A program made the translations under genes and the position numbers. The notes below the pieces were generated by a model. It was not told where the DNA came from and made no database searches. It saw only the letters and a program-made list of their open reading frames with translations. From the NCBI RefSeq assembly GCF_014656135.1, contig NZ_BNBV01000010.1, forward strand, positions 62,001-126,000: a stretch of 64,000 nt of DNA, given 5' to 3'. Of this stretch, positions 1-6,609 are shown piece by piece. The stretch is from Streptomyces thermodiastaticus. GTDB lineage: Bacteria > Actinomycetota > Actinomycetes > Streptomycetales > Streptomycetaceae. Each line of letters begins with the position of its first letter. Positions within the stretch are counted from its first letter, which is position 1.

Positions 1-1647
1 GTGGGCATCGCGCTGCTGGACGGGCTGGCCCGCCTCGGCATCGGTGTGTCGAGCTTCGTCTCGCTCGGCGACAAGTACGACGTCAGCGGCAACGACTTGC
101 TGCGGTGGTGGGAGGCGGACGGACGCACCGGCCTGGTGCTGCTGCACCTGGAGTCCTTCGGCAACCCGCGTGCCTTCTCCCGCACCGCCCGCCGGGTGGC
201 GCGCACCCTGCCGATCCTGACCGTGGACGCCGGACGGTCCGAGGCGGGACGCCGGGCCGCGGCCTCCCACACGGCGGCGGCCGCGACCCCCACCATGACC
301 CGGCAGGCGCTGTTCACGCAGGCCGGCATCACCGCGACCCGCACGATCGGCGAACTCCTCGATGCGGCCGCCCTCCTGCACTGCCAGCCGCTGCCGGCCG
401 GCCCGAAGGTGGCGGTCGTCAGCAACGCCGGCGGTGCGGGCGTGCTGGCCGCCGACGCGTGCGCGGAGGCGGGGCTGAGCGTGCCGGTGCTCCCCGCCGA
501 CCTGGTGCACGGGCTGACCGCGCTGCTGCCCGAGGGCGCGACCGCCGCCAACCCCGTGGACACGACCGCGGCGGTCGGCGAGGACCGGCTGGGGGCCTGC
601 GTGGAGCTGCTGGTGCAGTACGGCGCCGTCGACGCCGTCCTGGTGACCCTGGTCCCGACCGCGGTGGCCCAGGCGACCGGCGAGGACCTGGTGCGGGCGG
701 TGACCGGCATCCCCCGGCCGCAGCTGCGCCCCACGGTCGTGGTGCTGCCCGCGCAGGCGGCCCGCGTGGAGCTGCTCGGCACCGAGGCCGAGGGCCGGGT
801 GCCCGCCTACGGCGACGCGCAGGACGCGGCACGCGCCCTGGCGCACGCCGCCACCCGGGCCCGGTGGCTGGCCGAGCCGCCCGGCAGCGTGCCGCGGCTG
901 ACGGACGTGGACACGGCGCGGGCGCGGCGGATCGTCACCCGGTTCCTCGGCGGCCGTCCGGAGGGTGCCTGGCTCGACCCGCACACCGTCTCCGACCTCC
1001 TTGGCTGCTACGGCGTCCCGCAGATCCGCTGGGCCTGGGCCCGCGGCGAGGACGAGGCGGTCGCCGCCGCCGAACGGCTGGCCGGTCCCGACGGCCGGGT
1101 GGTGATGAAGGCGTACTGGCCGGGACTGGTCCACAAGAGCGAGCAGCACGCCCTCCACCTCGGCCTGCAGGGCGCGGCCCAGGTCAGAAACGCCCACCGG
1201 GATCTGGTGGCGCGGTTCGGGGACCGTCTGACCGGGGTGGTGCTCCAGCCGCTCGCCGGACGCGGCACCGAGCTGTTCGCCGGCGTCGTCCAGGACGAGG
1301 TGTTCGGCCCACTGGTGCTCTTCGGCCTCGGCGGCACCGCCACCGACGTCCTCGCCGACCACGCCGGCCGGCTCGCCCCGCTCACCGAACGCACCGTGCG
1401 TGAGCTGCTCACCTCCCCCCGCTGCTCCCCTCTGCTCTTCGGTCACGCGGGCGCCCCCGCCGCCGATCTCGAAGCCCTGGAGCAGCTGCTGCACCGGATA
1501 TCCCGGATGGCCTGCGATCTGCCGCAGCTCGCCGAGGCCGACCTCAACCCGCTGCTCGCCGGCCCCGACGGTGTCATGGCGCTCGACGTCCGGGTCCGCC
1601 TCGAACCGCGCCGGCCCCGCGCCCCGTACCTGCGGCGCCTGCGCTGA
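1..1647 (+). CDS. ADP-forming acyl-CoA synthetase, 5' truncated
   Basis: C-terminal 548 residues of an acetate-CoA ligase (ADP-forming) family protein that makes acyl-CoA from acid, CoA and ATP. The reading frame is open at base 1 and starts inside the CoA-binding/ligase region (GIALLDGLARLGIGVSSF), so the GTG at base 1 is not the real start and roughly 150-250 residues lie outside the window. Visible parts: ligase-CoA region to about residue 300 with the phospho-His loop ASHTAAAA near residue 88, then an ATP-grasp domain from about residue 330 (VVMKAYWPGLVHKSE, FGLGGTATDVL, EADLNPLLAGPDG). Some family members in Streptomyces carry an N-terminal acetyltransferase domain; whether this one does cannot be seen. 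It precedes a stress island, so a role in acetate or propionate metabolism under low oxygen is an inference. Confidence 0.9.
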   Translation: MGIALLDGLARLGIGVSSFVSLGDKYDVSGNDLLRWWEADGRTGLVLLHLESFGNPRAFSRTARRVARTLPILTVDAGRSEAGRRAAASHTAAAATPTMTRQALFTQAGITATRTIGELLDAAALLHCQPLPAGPKVAVVSNAGGAGVLAADACAEAGLSVPVLPADLVHGLTALLPEGATAANPVDTTAAVGEDRLGACVELLVQYGAVDAVLVTLVPTAVAQATGEDLVRAVTGIPRPQLRPTVVVLPAQAARVELLGTEAEGRVPAYGDAQDAARALAHAATRARWLAEPPGSVPRLTDVDTARARRIVTRFLGGRPEGAWLDPHTVSDLLGCYGVPQIRWAWARGEDEAVAAAERLAGPDGRVVMKAYWPGLVHKSEQHALHLGLQGAAQVRNAHRDLVARFGDRLTGVVLQPLAGRGTELFAGVVQDEVFGPLVLFGLGGTATDVLADHAGRLAPLTERTVRELLTSPRCSPLLFGHAGAPAADLEALEQLLHRISRMACDLPQLAEADLNPLLAGPDGVMALDVRVRLEPRRPRAPYLRRLR

Positions 1648-1667
1648 GCGCGGGCCGAGGGCCGAAG

Positions 1668-1684
1668 GGTCCCGGTCCGGGACC
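1668..1684. promoter_or_regulatory. Perfect palindrome before the CNMP gene
   Basis: GGTCCCG-GTC-CGGGACC, seven-base arms around a three-base centre, about 150 bases before the next start codon and 21 bases after the preceding stop codon. It may be a regulator site for the downstream gene or part of a short terminator. GC-rich background makes such palindromes fairly common. Confidence 0.35.
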
Positions 1685-1832
1685 GGGCGGCCCGTGGTGT
1701 TCCATCTCGCGCGGCCACAGTCTGGAAGCAGCCCGCCCCGCGGTCGCGTGGGGCCGGCAGCCCGGTGCACGGGGCGGCGCGGCCGACGGCATCCCGGCCT
1801 CGACGGCACCGACGACGAAGGAGCGCACGACG

Positions 1833-2300
1833 ATGACGACCTCCTCCCCCACCCTGACGGCGGCCCTGTCGCCCGAGCACCGTGCCCGGCTGATGTCCCT
1901 CGCCCACGACGTCGCGTTCGAGGCGGGCACACGGCTGTTCGACGAGGGCCGGCACGCCGACCGCTTCTGGATCATCAAGACCGGCACGGTCGCCCTCGAC
2001 CTGCATGTCCCCGGCCGCCGCGCCGCCGTGATCGAGTGTCTGGGCCACGGTGAACTGCTCGGCTGGTCCTGGCACTTTCCGCCGTACCTGTGGCATCTGG
2101 GCGCCGAGGCGTCCAGCCCGGTGCGGGCCCACGAGTTCGACGCGGTGACCGTGCGGACGCTGTGCGACGAGGATCCGTTGTTCGGCCGTGCCGTCGCCGT
2201 CTGGGTGGGCCAGGTGGTCGCCCAGCGGCTGCACGCGGCCCGGGTCCGCCTTCTCGACCTGTACGCCCCGTACGGCAGCGGCCGCGGAGAAACCCTGTAG
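1833..2300 (+). CDS. Cyclic-nucleotide-binding-domain (Crp/Fnr-like) protein without HTH
   Basis: 155 residues, almost all one cNMP-binding beta-roll (about 15-125: FEAGTRLFDEGRHADRFWII, GHGELLGWSW). The length leaves no room for the C-terminal winged helix of Crp/Fnr regulators, so this looks like a stand-alone sensor or effector domain and not a transcription factor. The glycine-rich loop is present, but the Arg/Ser pair that binds the cAMP phosphate is not evident, so the ligand may not be cAMP. The ATG is preceded by AAGGAG (AACGAAGGAGCGCACGACG spacing region). Similar proteins sit in the oxygen/dormancy (Osd) cluster of S. coelicolor, which fits the neighbours here. Confidence 0.75.
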   Translation: MTTSSPTLTAALSPEHRARLMSLAHDVAFEAGTRLFDEGRHADRFWIIKTGTVALDLHVPGRRAAVIECLGHGELLGWSWHFPPYLWHLGAEASSPVRAHEFDAVTVRTLCDEDPLFGRAVAVWVGQVVAQRLHAARVRLLDLYAPYGSGRGETL

Positions 2301-2338
2301 CAGCCGCCCGTGCCGGGGAAGCACTCCCGGGCTACAGG
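2294..2338. terminator. Bidirectional stem-loop between convergent genes
   Basis: Outer arms CCTGTAG (2294-2300) and CTACAGG (2332-2338) enclose an inner CCGGG/CCCGG stem. The outer arms contain the stop codons of both convergent genes (TAG on each strand), so one hairpin ends both transcripts. Confidence 0.6.
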
Positions 2339-2760
2339 CCGTACAGGCTGCGTCCGCCTGCCAGTGCGCGGCCGGTGATCAGTTCCGGCTCGATACGGAT
2401 GACGACCTCTTCGGGCCACGGCACCCAGGAGCGCGGCACCTTGCCGGCCAGACGACGCTGGTGCGCGAGGTCGGTGATCACGGAAGCGGTGCCGGTGACC
2501 ACGACACTCCACCCGGAGTGAGCGGCCGCGTCGACCTCGTCGGCCTCCAGGGCGACGACCGCGCCGTCGACGGCCCGGGCCAGCTCGGAGGCGGCCGAGG
2601 TGCGGATGAGCACGGCGGCGTCGTCGTCCAGGGCGAAGTTCACCGGGAGCACCGCGGGCAGGGCGTGGCGCGTGTGGACGATACGGCCCACGGGAGCCGT
2701 GGCCAACAGCTCCAGGCACTCGCGCCGTTCGAGTTCGCTGAAACCGTCGTTGCGATACAT
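2332..2760 (-). CDS. PPOX-family (pyridoxamine 5'-phosphate oxidase-like) protein
   Basis: 142 residues, a single flavin-reductase split-barrel domain: LERRECLELLATAPVGRIVHT, then AVLPVNFALDDDAAVLIRTS and GWSVVVTGTASVITD. Small proteins of this type bind FMN or F420 and are common in actinobacterial dormancy regulons; the substrate cannot be read from the sequence. The frame is open further upstream, but the ATG at 2760 starts exactly at the conserved N-terminus (MYRNDGFSELERRE) and is the better choice. Convergent with the CNMP protein. A GGGYC-N4-GNCCC palindrome lies 113 bases upstream. It is a paralogue of the C-terminal domain of the HTH-PPOX protein at 5.6-6.5 kb. Confidence 0.85.
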   Translation of the reverse strand: MYRNDGFSELERRECLELLATAPVGRIVHTRHALPAVLPVNFALDDDAAVLIRTSAASELARAVDGAVVALEADEVDAAAHSGWSVVVTGTASVITDLAHQRRLAGKVPRSWVPWPEEVVIRIEPELITGRALAGGRSLYGL

Positions 2761-2872
2761 CAGCCGGTCGTCCTTCTGCCGCGCCGGCCCTGCGGCCGTG
2801 GAAGTCGGTGGACGGCCTTTCCGCCGCGCCACCTCACAGACTCAGCGTGCCCGGCTGTCCGCGGGCGGACAT

Positions 2873-2886
2873 GGGCCCTTCGGCCC
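2873..2886. promoter_or_regulatory. Candidate DevR/OsdR-type box 1
   Basis: GGGCC-CTTC-GGCCC, arms fully complementary, in the gap upstream of the PPOX gene and downstream of the 49-residue ORF. Its spacing (five-base arms, four-base centre) is shared with three other sites in this island. The site assignment is inference. Confidence 0.4.
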
Positions 2887-2991
2887 CGAGGGCCTGCCGA
2901 CCGGGGCGCATCCGCGGCACTCGTCACCTGCTCCCCTGCGCGGCCGGTCCGGGACGGTCCGGTGCCCCACGGCTCCGAGCGGCTGCCGGGG

Positions 2992-3141
2992 TCACGACGT
3001 GGGGTGGTCCGGCTCGTCGCCGTCGACCCGGTAGGTCTTGGTCCACGTGGCTCCGCACCGGCAGCGGGAGTACTCGACGAGTTCGCCGTCCTCGGAGACG
3101 CTCAGCCCCTTGCTGAGCCGTACATGTACATGTTCACCCAT
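2992..3141 (-). CDS. 49-residue CxC protein
   Basis: Small ORF: MGEHVHVRLSKGLSVSEDGE at the N-terminus and YSRCRCGATWTKTYRVDGDE in the centre, ending DHPTS. The CRC pair followed by GATWTK resembles half of a zinc knuckle or a redox-active CxC; no second Cys pair exists, so metal binding would need dimerisation. AGGGGA lies 8 bases before the ATG on the minus strand. Codon third positions are GC-rich as in neighbouring genes, which supports coding. It shares the island with stress proteins and probably an upstream divergent promoter region with the CBS-BON gene at 3.46 kb. I do not recognise the family by name. Confidence 0.65.
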   Translation of the reverse strand: MGEHVHVRLSKGLSVSEDGELVEYSRCRCGATWTKTYRVDGDEPDHPTS

Positions 3142-3456
3142 GAATCCGTTCCCCTGACGTCCGGAAAACGTCGATCATGCCGCCTTTGGTCTCCCGGCGG
3201 CTATGACGCAGCCCACACGCAACGGGACGCCTGCGGGTACGCGTGGCGGGTCGGACTTCACGCCGCCAGGTGCCCCGGGCATCGCGGGCACGGCCCGGGT
3301 CGGGCCCTGCGTCCCGTGCGGCGGGGACGAACGGCGGCCTCGCCGGCACGGCCGCCCCAGGCGCCGGGTGCGTGCGGCCGCCACGCTGGAGGAGTGGCCG
3401 GGTGTGCGGTGTGCCGAACCGGGCGGCACCTCATCCGGCGCGAGGAGGAGGAGACC
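3142..3456. other. Divergent intergenic region, 315 bases
   Basis: Lies between the 49-residue ORF (minus) and the first CBS-BON gene (plus). It holds the candidate box at 3302-3315 and the ribosome-binding site GAGGAGGAG just before 3457. ORFs in it are GC-frame artefacts. Confidence 0.5.
3302..3315. promoter_or_regulatory. Candidate DevR/OsdR-type box 2
   Basis: GGGCC-CTGC-GTCCC, one mismatch between arms, placed between two divergent genes of the stress island. Same geometry as the sites at 2873, 5016 and 6580. Confidence 0.35.
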
Positions 3457-4131
3457 ATGCAGCAGCACCGAACGGTGGGAGACCTCATGACCCACGGTGT
3501 CGTCCGCGTCCGGCGGGACACCCCCTTCAAGCAGATCGTCCGCACCCTGGCCGACCACGACGTGACCGCCGTACCGGTCGTCGACGACCTCGGCCATCCC
3601 GTCGGCGTCGTCTCGGAGGCGGACCTGCTGCGTACGGTGGCCGGCCGCGCCGACCCGGCCGGGCTGCTGCCCCCGCTGCCGCCCGACGAGCCGGAGGCGG
3701 GACTGGAGCGTGCCACGGCCGAAGAACTCATGACGGTTCCGCCGGTGTGCGCCCGGCCGGAGTGGAGCGTCGTCGAGGCCGCGCGCACCATGGACGAGGC
3801 CAAGGTCAAGCGTCTGTGCGTGATCGACGAGACCGGGGTCCTGACCGGCGTCGTCAGCCGCGGCGACCTGCTGCGGATCTTCCTGCGCCGGGACGAGGCG
3901 ATCCGTGAGGAGATCATCCGGGACGTCCTGGCGGGCACCCTGGGCCTGGCGCCGGCCGACCTCACGGTCTCCGTGACGGACGGCCGGGTCGCCCTCGCCG
4001 GGACCGTGGAGGACGAGAGTTTGGTGCCGGTGGTCGAGCGCCTGTGCCTCGGGGTGGACGGCGTCGTCTCGGTCACCTCGGACATCGCCGTCCGCGCCGG
4101 CATTCCGGGCGACGCACCTGGACCGCGCTGA
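3457..4131 (+). CDS. CBS-CBS-BON protein 1
   Basis: 224 residues. Two CBS domains (about 8-62 and 88-146) form a Bateman module that usually binds adenine nucleotides; the C-terminal 70 residues (AIREEIIRDVLAGTLGLAPA onward) form a BON domain, generally linked to membrane or phospholipid binding. No transmembrane segment or signal peptide is visible, so it is cytosolic or peripheral. The ATG at 3457 has a strong GAGGAGGAG ribosome-binding site; the frame is open far upstream but without such a signal. It converges on CBS-BON protein 2, and a third paralogue lies at 9.4 kb. An energy-charge sensor is likely, with unknown output. Confidence 0.88.
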   Translation: MQQHRTVGDLMTHGVVRVRRDTPFKQIVRTLADHDVTAVPVVDDLGHPVGVVSEADLLRTVAGRADPAGLLPPLPPDEPEAGLERATAEELMTVPPVCARPEWSVVEAARTMDEAKVKRLCVIDETGVLTGVVSRGDLLRIFLRRDEAIREEIIRDVLAGTLGLAPADLTVSVTDGRVALAGTVEDESLVPVVERLCLGVDGVVSVTSDIAVRAGIPGDAPGPR

Positions 4132-4165
4132 CCTTCCGCGCGGTCTTCGACGGTGCCGGCCCGGT

Positions 4166-4894
4166 TCAGGCGCGGTGCAGCCAGTCGTCCAGCACGCTCT
4201 GCCTGGCGCCGTCGTCGAAACGCGGGTCCGTGTCGTCGACCCGGTGGGTGAGGTTGTCGACGACGTCGACCACGCCGTCGATCTGCCGGGCCATCGACAC
4301 CGCGACCTCGGCGTCGCTCCTCCGTTCCAGGCTGCCCTCCAGGGTGACGACACCCCCGGTCACCGTCACCGTGACGCTTCCCGGCGGAACACGCAGGGCG
4401 TTGACGCACACCTCGCGGATGACCTCCTCGCGGATCTCGGCGTCGGGCCGCAGGAACACCCGCAGCAGGTCCTGCCGGGTGACGATGCCGACGAGCCGGT
4501 CCTCCTCGTCGATCACCGGCAGCCGCTCGACCTGCCGCTCGGCCATGGTCCGGGCGGCCTCGGCGATGGTGTCGTCGGCGTGCACGGTGACGGGTGGCTG
4601 CGACATGAGCTGTCCGGCGGTGCGGGCCTTGGCCTTCACGGCCTGGCGCCGGGCGGTCATCGTCAGAAGGGCACGGAAATGCCGGCCCGGCGCCCAGGGC
4701 TCCGCCGTGAGCACCTGGCGGGTCATCAGGTCGGCCTCCGAGACGACGCCGATGACGTGGTCGTCCTCGTCCACCACCGGCAGGCCGCTGATCCGGTGGT
4801 CGGCGAGCATGCGCGCCACCTCTTTGAACGGGGTGCCGTACTCGGCCCGGACGACGTCCTGCGTCATCACCGAACCGATCTTGTCGTGTTTCAT
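4166..4894 (-). CDS. CBS-CBS-BON protein 2
   Basis: 242 residues with the same order as its neighbour: CBS (about 7-60), a 40-residue linker rich in basic residues (TARRQAVKAKARTAG), CBS (about 98-152), BON (about 158-228), short charged tail. The extended linker between the CBS domains distinguishes it from the other two copies. The start at 4894 has GAGGAGC upstream; the longer frame would add a 25-residue Arg-rich extension that is probably not translated. Divergent from the universal stress protein gene at 5113, with a perfect GGGCC-N4-GGCCC palindrome in the shared promoter region. Confidence 0.87.
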   Translation of the reverse strand: MKHDKIGSVMTQDVVRAEYGTPFKEVARMLADHRISGLPVVDEDDHVIGVVSEADLMTRQVLTAEPWAPGRHFRALLTMTARRQAVKAKARTAGQLMSQPPVTVHADDTIAEAARTMAERQVERLPVIDEEDRLVGIVTRQDLLRVFLRPDAEIREEVIREVCVNALRVPPGSVTVTVTGGVVTLEGSLERRSDAEVAVSMARQIDGVVDVVDNLTHRVDDTDPRFDDGARQSVLDDWLHRA

Positions 4895-5015
4895 GTCCGC
4901 TCGCTCCTCACCCCGGCCGGCACGGAGGGCGGCTGTCCGGAACCGCCGCTTCTTCCGCGGTTCGAGCATCCCGCGGCACGGACCGGAAGCCCATGGGCTG
5001 TCCGGGGCTCGCCGG

Positions 5016-5029
5016 GGGCCGGTCGGCCC
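5016..5029. promoter_or_regulatory. Candidate DevR/OsdR-type box 3
   Basis: GGGCCG-GT-CGGCCC, a perfect six-base-arm palindrome in the divergent region between CBS-BON protein 2 (start 4894) and the universal stress protein (start 5113). From memory, the OsdR site described in S. coelicolor is of the form GGGCCG-N2-CGGCCC; that comparison should be verified. Confidence 0.45.
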
Positions 5030-5112
5030 TGAGTGCTCCGCGCCCGGCTGGCAGGGTCGGGTCAGGACCGGCAGCGTGGAGTAAGGAGCAGCGACGCCGA
5101 AGCGAGGTGGGC

Positions 5113-5568
5113 ATGCAGACCAGTGGACCCGAGCCGCGGGTGGTCGTGGGTGTGGACGGTTCGCCGTCGTCGTATGCCGCGCTGCGCTGGGCGGTGCGGT
5201 ACGCGGAGCTGGTGGGCGGGGTGATCGAGGCGGTGTCCGCCTGGGACACGCCCTCGGACATCGGCTGGGCCGGACCGGCGGTCGATCCCGACTTCGACCT
5301 CGAGCAGGCCCGGCAGCGGTTCACGGAGGAGCTGAACGCCGTGTTCGCCGAGGGGCAGCGGCCGGCCGGTCTGCGGGAGCATCTTGTGGAGGGCGACCCG
5401 TCCGAAGTGCTGATCCGTGCCTCGCAGGGGGCGGACGTCCTCGTGGTGGGCAGCCGGGGGCGGGGCCGTTTCGCCCGGGCGATGCTGGGCTCGGTCAGCC
5501 AGCGGTGTGCCCAGCACGCCGCGTGCCCGGTCGTCGTGGTCCGCCAGGACCACGATCCGGCCCACTGA
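5113..5568 (+). CDS. Universal stress protein, single UspA domain
   Basis: 151 residues. VVVGVDGSPSSYAALRWAVR at the N-terminus and the C-terminal loop VVGSRGRGRFARAMLGSVSQ (G-2x-G-9x-G-S/T type) are the ATP-binding signature of the UspFG/MJ0577 class, so ATP binding is expected. The chosen ATG begins seven residues before the beta-1 strand; upstream in-frame sequence is Arg/Pro-rich and unlikely to be coding. USPs of this type are hallmark members of DosR/OsdR regulons and help cells survive hypoxia or stasis. Convergent with the HTH-PPOX gene. Confidence 0.9.
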   Translation: MQTSGPEPRVVVGVDGSPSSYAALRWAVRYAELVGGVIEAVSAWDTPSDIGWAGPAVDPDFDLEQARQRFTEELNAVFAEGQRPAGLREHLVEGDPSEVLIRASQGADVLVVGSRGRGRFARAMLGSVSQRCAQHAACPVVVVRQDHDPAH

Positions 5569-5631
5569 CCGCGTCCCGCGACCGTGCTCCACCGGTGCCG
5601 CACCGGTGGCCGTTCATCCGTCGGTGGCCGC

Positions 5632-6519
5632 TCAACCGCCGGCGGGTGTGATGCGCCGTCCGGTCAGCCGCGTGGGCCGCACCCGCACCCAGAGCGTGCG
5701 GGCGCCACCCGCCCACGGTCCGGAGCGTGCCTGCCGGTGCAGCCGGTCGGCCGTCTCCGGGTCGTCGACGGCCTCGGCACGCCCCACCACGAGCACGCTC
5801 CAGCCCCGGCTCATCACCTCGTCGACACGGTCGACCTCGAAGGCGACCTCGCGGCCCACGGCCGCGGCGGGTGCCGCATCGGGTGCGGTGCGGAAGCAGA
5901 CGTCGCCGTCCACCATCTCGTAGTTGACCGGGAACGCGGCCGGCCCGTCCGGTGCGCTGAAGGCGATGCGTCCCACCCCGTGCGTGGACAGCAGCGCCCG
6001 GCACTCGTCCTGGCCGAGGCCGGTCAGACGGGGGTGCAGCAGGGCCGCTCCCTGTCCGGGAGGCAGGTCCTGATCGCAGCCGCGCAGGGCGCTGAGGCTG
6101 GTGTCGAGCGCGTCGGCCAGGCGCAGCACGGTGGCGATGCCCGGCTCGGAGGGCCGCTGTTCGAGATAGGCGAGATACTGCGGCGACATCCGGGCACGTG
6201 CGGCCGCCTCCTGCAGGCTGAGCCCCCTTTGCCGGCGGGCCTCGGCCACACGTCGTCCGAAGTCCCCGGGGTGCCCTGCCTGCGCGGCGGCGGGTGCCGG
6301 CGGTGCCTGCCCGGGTGACGGGGGCCGTTCGTGCCTCAGGTGCTGGACATGTGCGTCCGGCCCGGGGAAGACGAGGGTGACCTCGCCCGTGTCCGACCAG
6401 CGCACGTCGTACGGGGGTGTGCCGTCGTCGTGGTGCAGACCGACGATCTCGCCGTCACGCCGGGTCACCCCGGTGGCCGGGCTCTCCACGACCAGTCGGT
6501 CGCCTAGCTGAGCGTGCAT
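5632..6519 (-). CDS. DUF1918 - XRE HTH - PPOX fusion protein
   Basis: 295 residues in three parts. Residues 1-60 are a DUF1918 SH3-like domain (GDRLVVESPATGVTRRDGEI, PYDVRWSDTGEVTLVFPGPD). Residues 85-142 are an XRE-type helix-turn-helix (RRQRGLSLQEAAARARMSPQ). Residues 160-295 are a PPOX flavin/F420-binding barrel (GRIAFSAPDGPAAFPVNYEM). The combination suggests a DNA-binding protein whose activity is set by a flavin-type cofactor, i.e. a redox-responsive regulator; this is inference from domain order. DUF1918-PPOX fusions occur in actinobacterial stress clusters. A candidate box lies 61 bases upstream of the start. Confidence 0.85.
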   Translation of the reverse strand: MHAQLGDRLVVESPATGVTRRDGEIVGLHHDDGTPPYDVRWSDTGEVTLVFPGPDAHVQHLRHERPPSPGQAPPAPAAAQAGHPGDFGRRVAEARRQRGLSLQEAAARARMSPQYLAYLEQRPSEPGIATVLRLADALDTSLSALRGCDQDLPPGQGAALLHPRLTGLGQDECRALLSTHGVGRIAFSAPDGPAAFPVNYEMVDGDVCFRTAPDAAPAAAVGREVAFEVDRVDEVMSRGWSVLVVGRAEAVDDPETADRLHRQARSGPWAGGARTLWVRVRPTRLTGRRITPAGG

Positions 6520-6579
6520 GGCATGCCCTCCCTCCGGGACGTGTTCTCAGCATCGCCCCGATCCGGCACCCGCACCAAT

Positions 6580-6593
6580 GGGTCCGAGGTCCC
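6580..6593. promoter_or_regulatory. Candidate DevR/OsdR-type box 4
   Basis: GGGTC-CGAG-GTCCC, one mismatch between arms, located between the end of the histidine kinase gene and the start of the HTH-PPOX gene, 61 bases before the latter's start codon. Confidence 0.35.
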
Positions 6594-6609
6594 GGAACGG
6601 CACACCTGA

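Noticed and set aside
1443..2719. Long minus-strand ORFs over the first gene end and the CNMP gene
   Set aside because: They cross two well-supported genes and the convergent terminator, without ribosome-binding sites or motifs.
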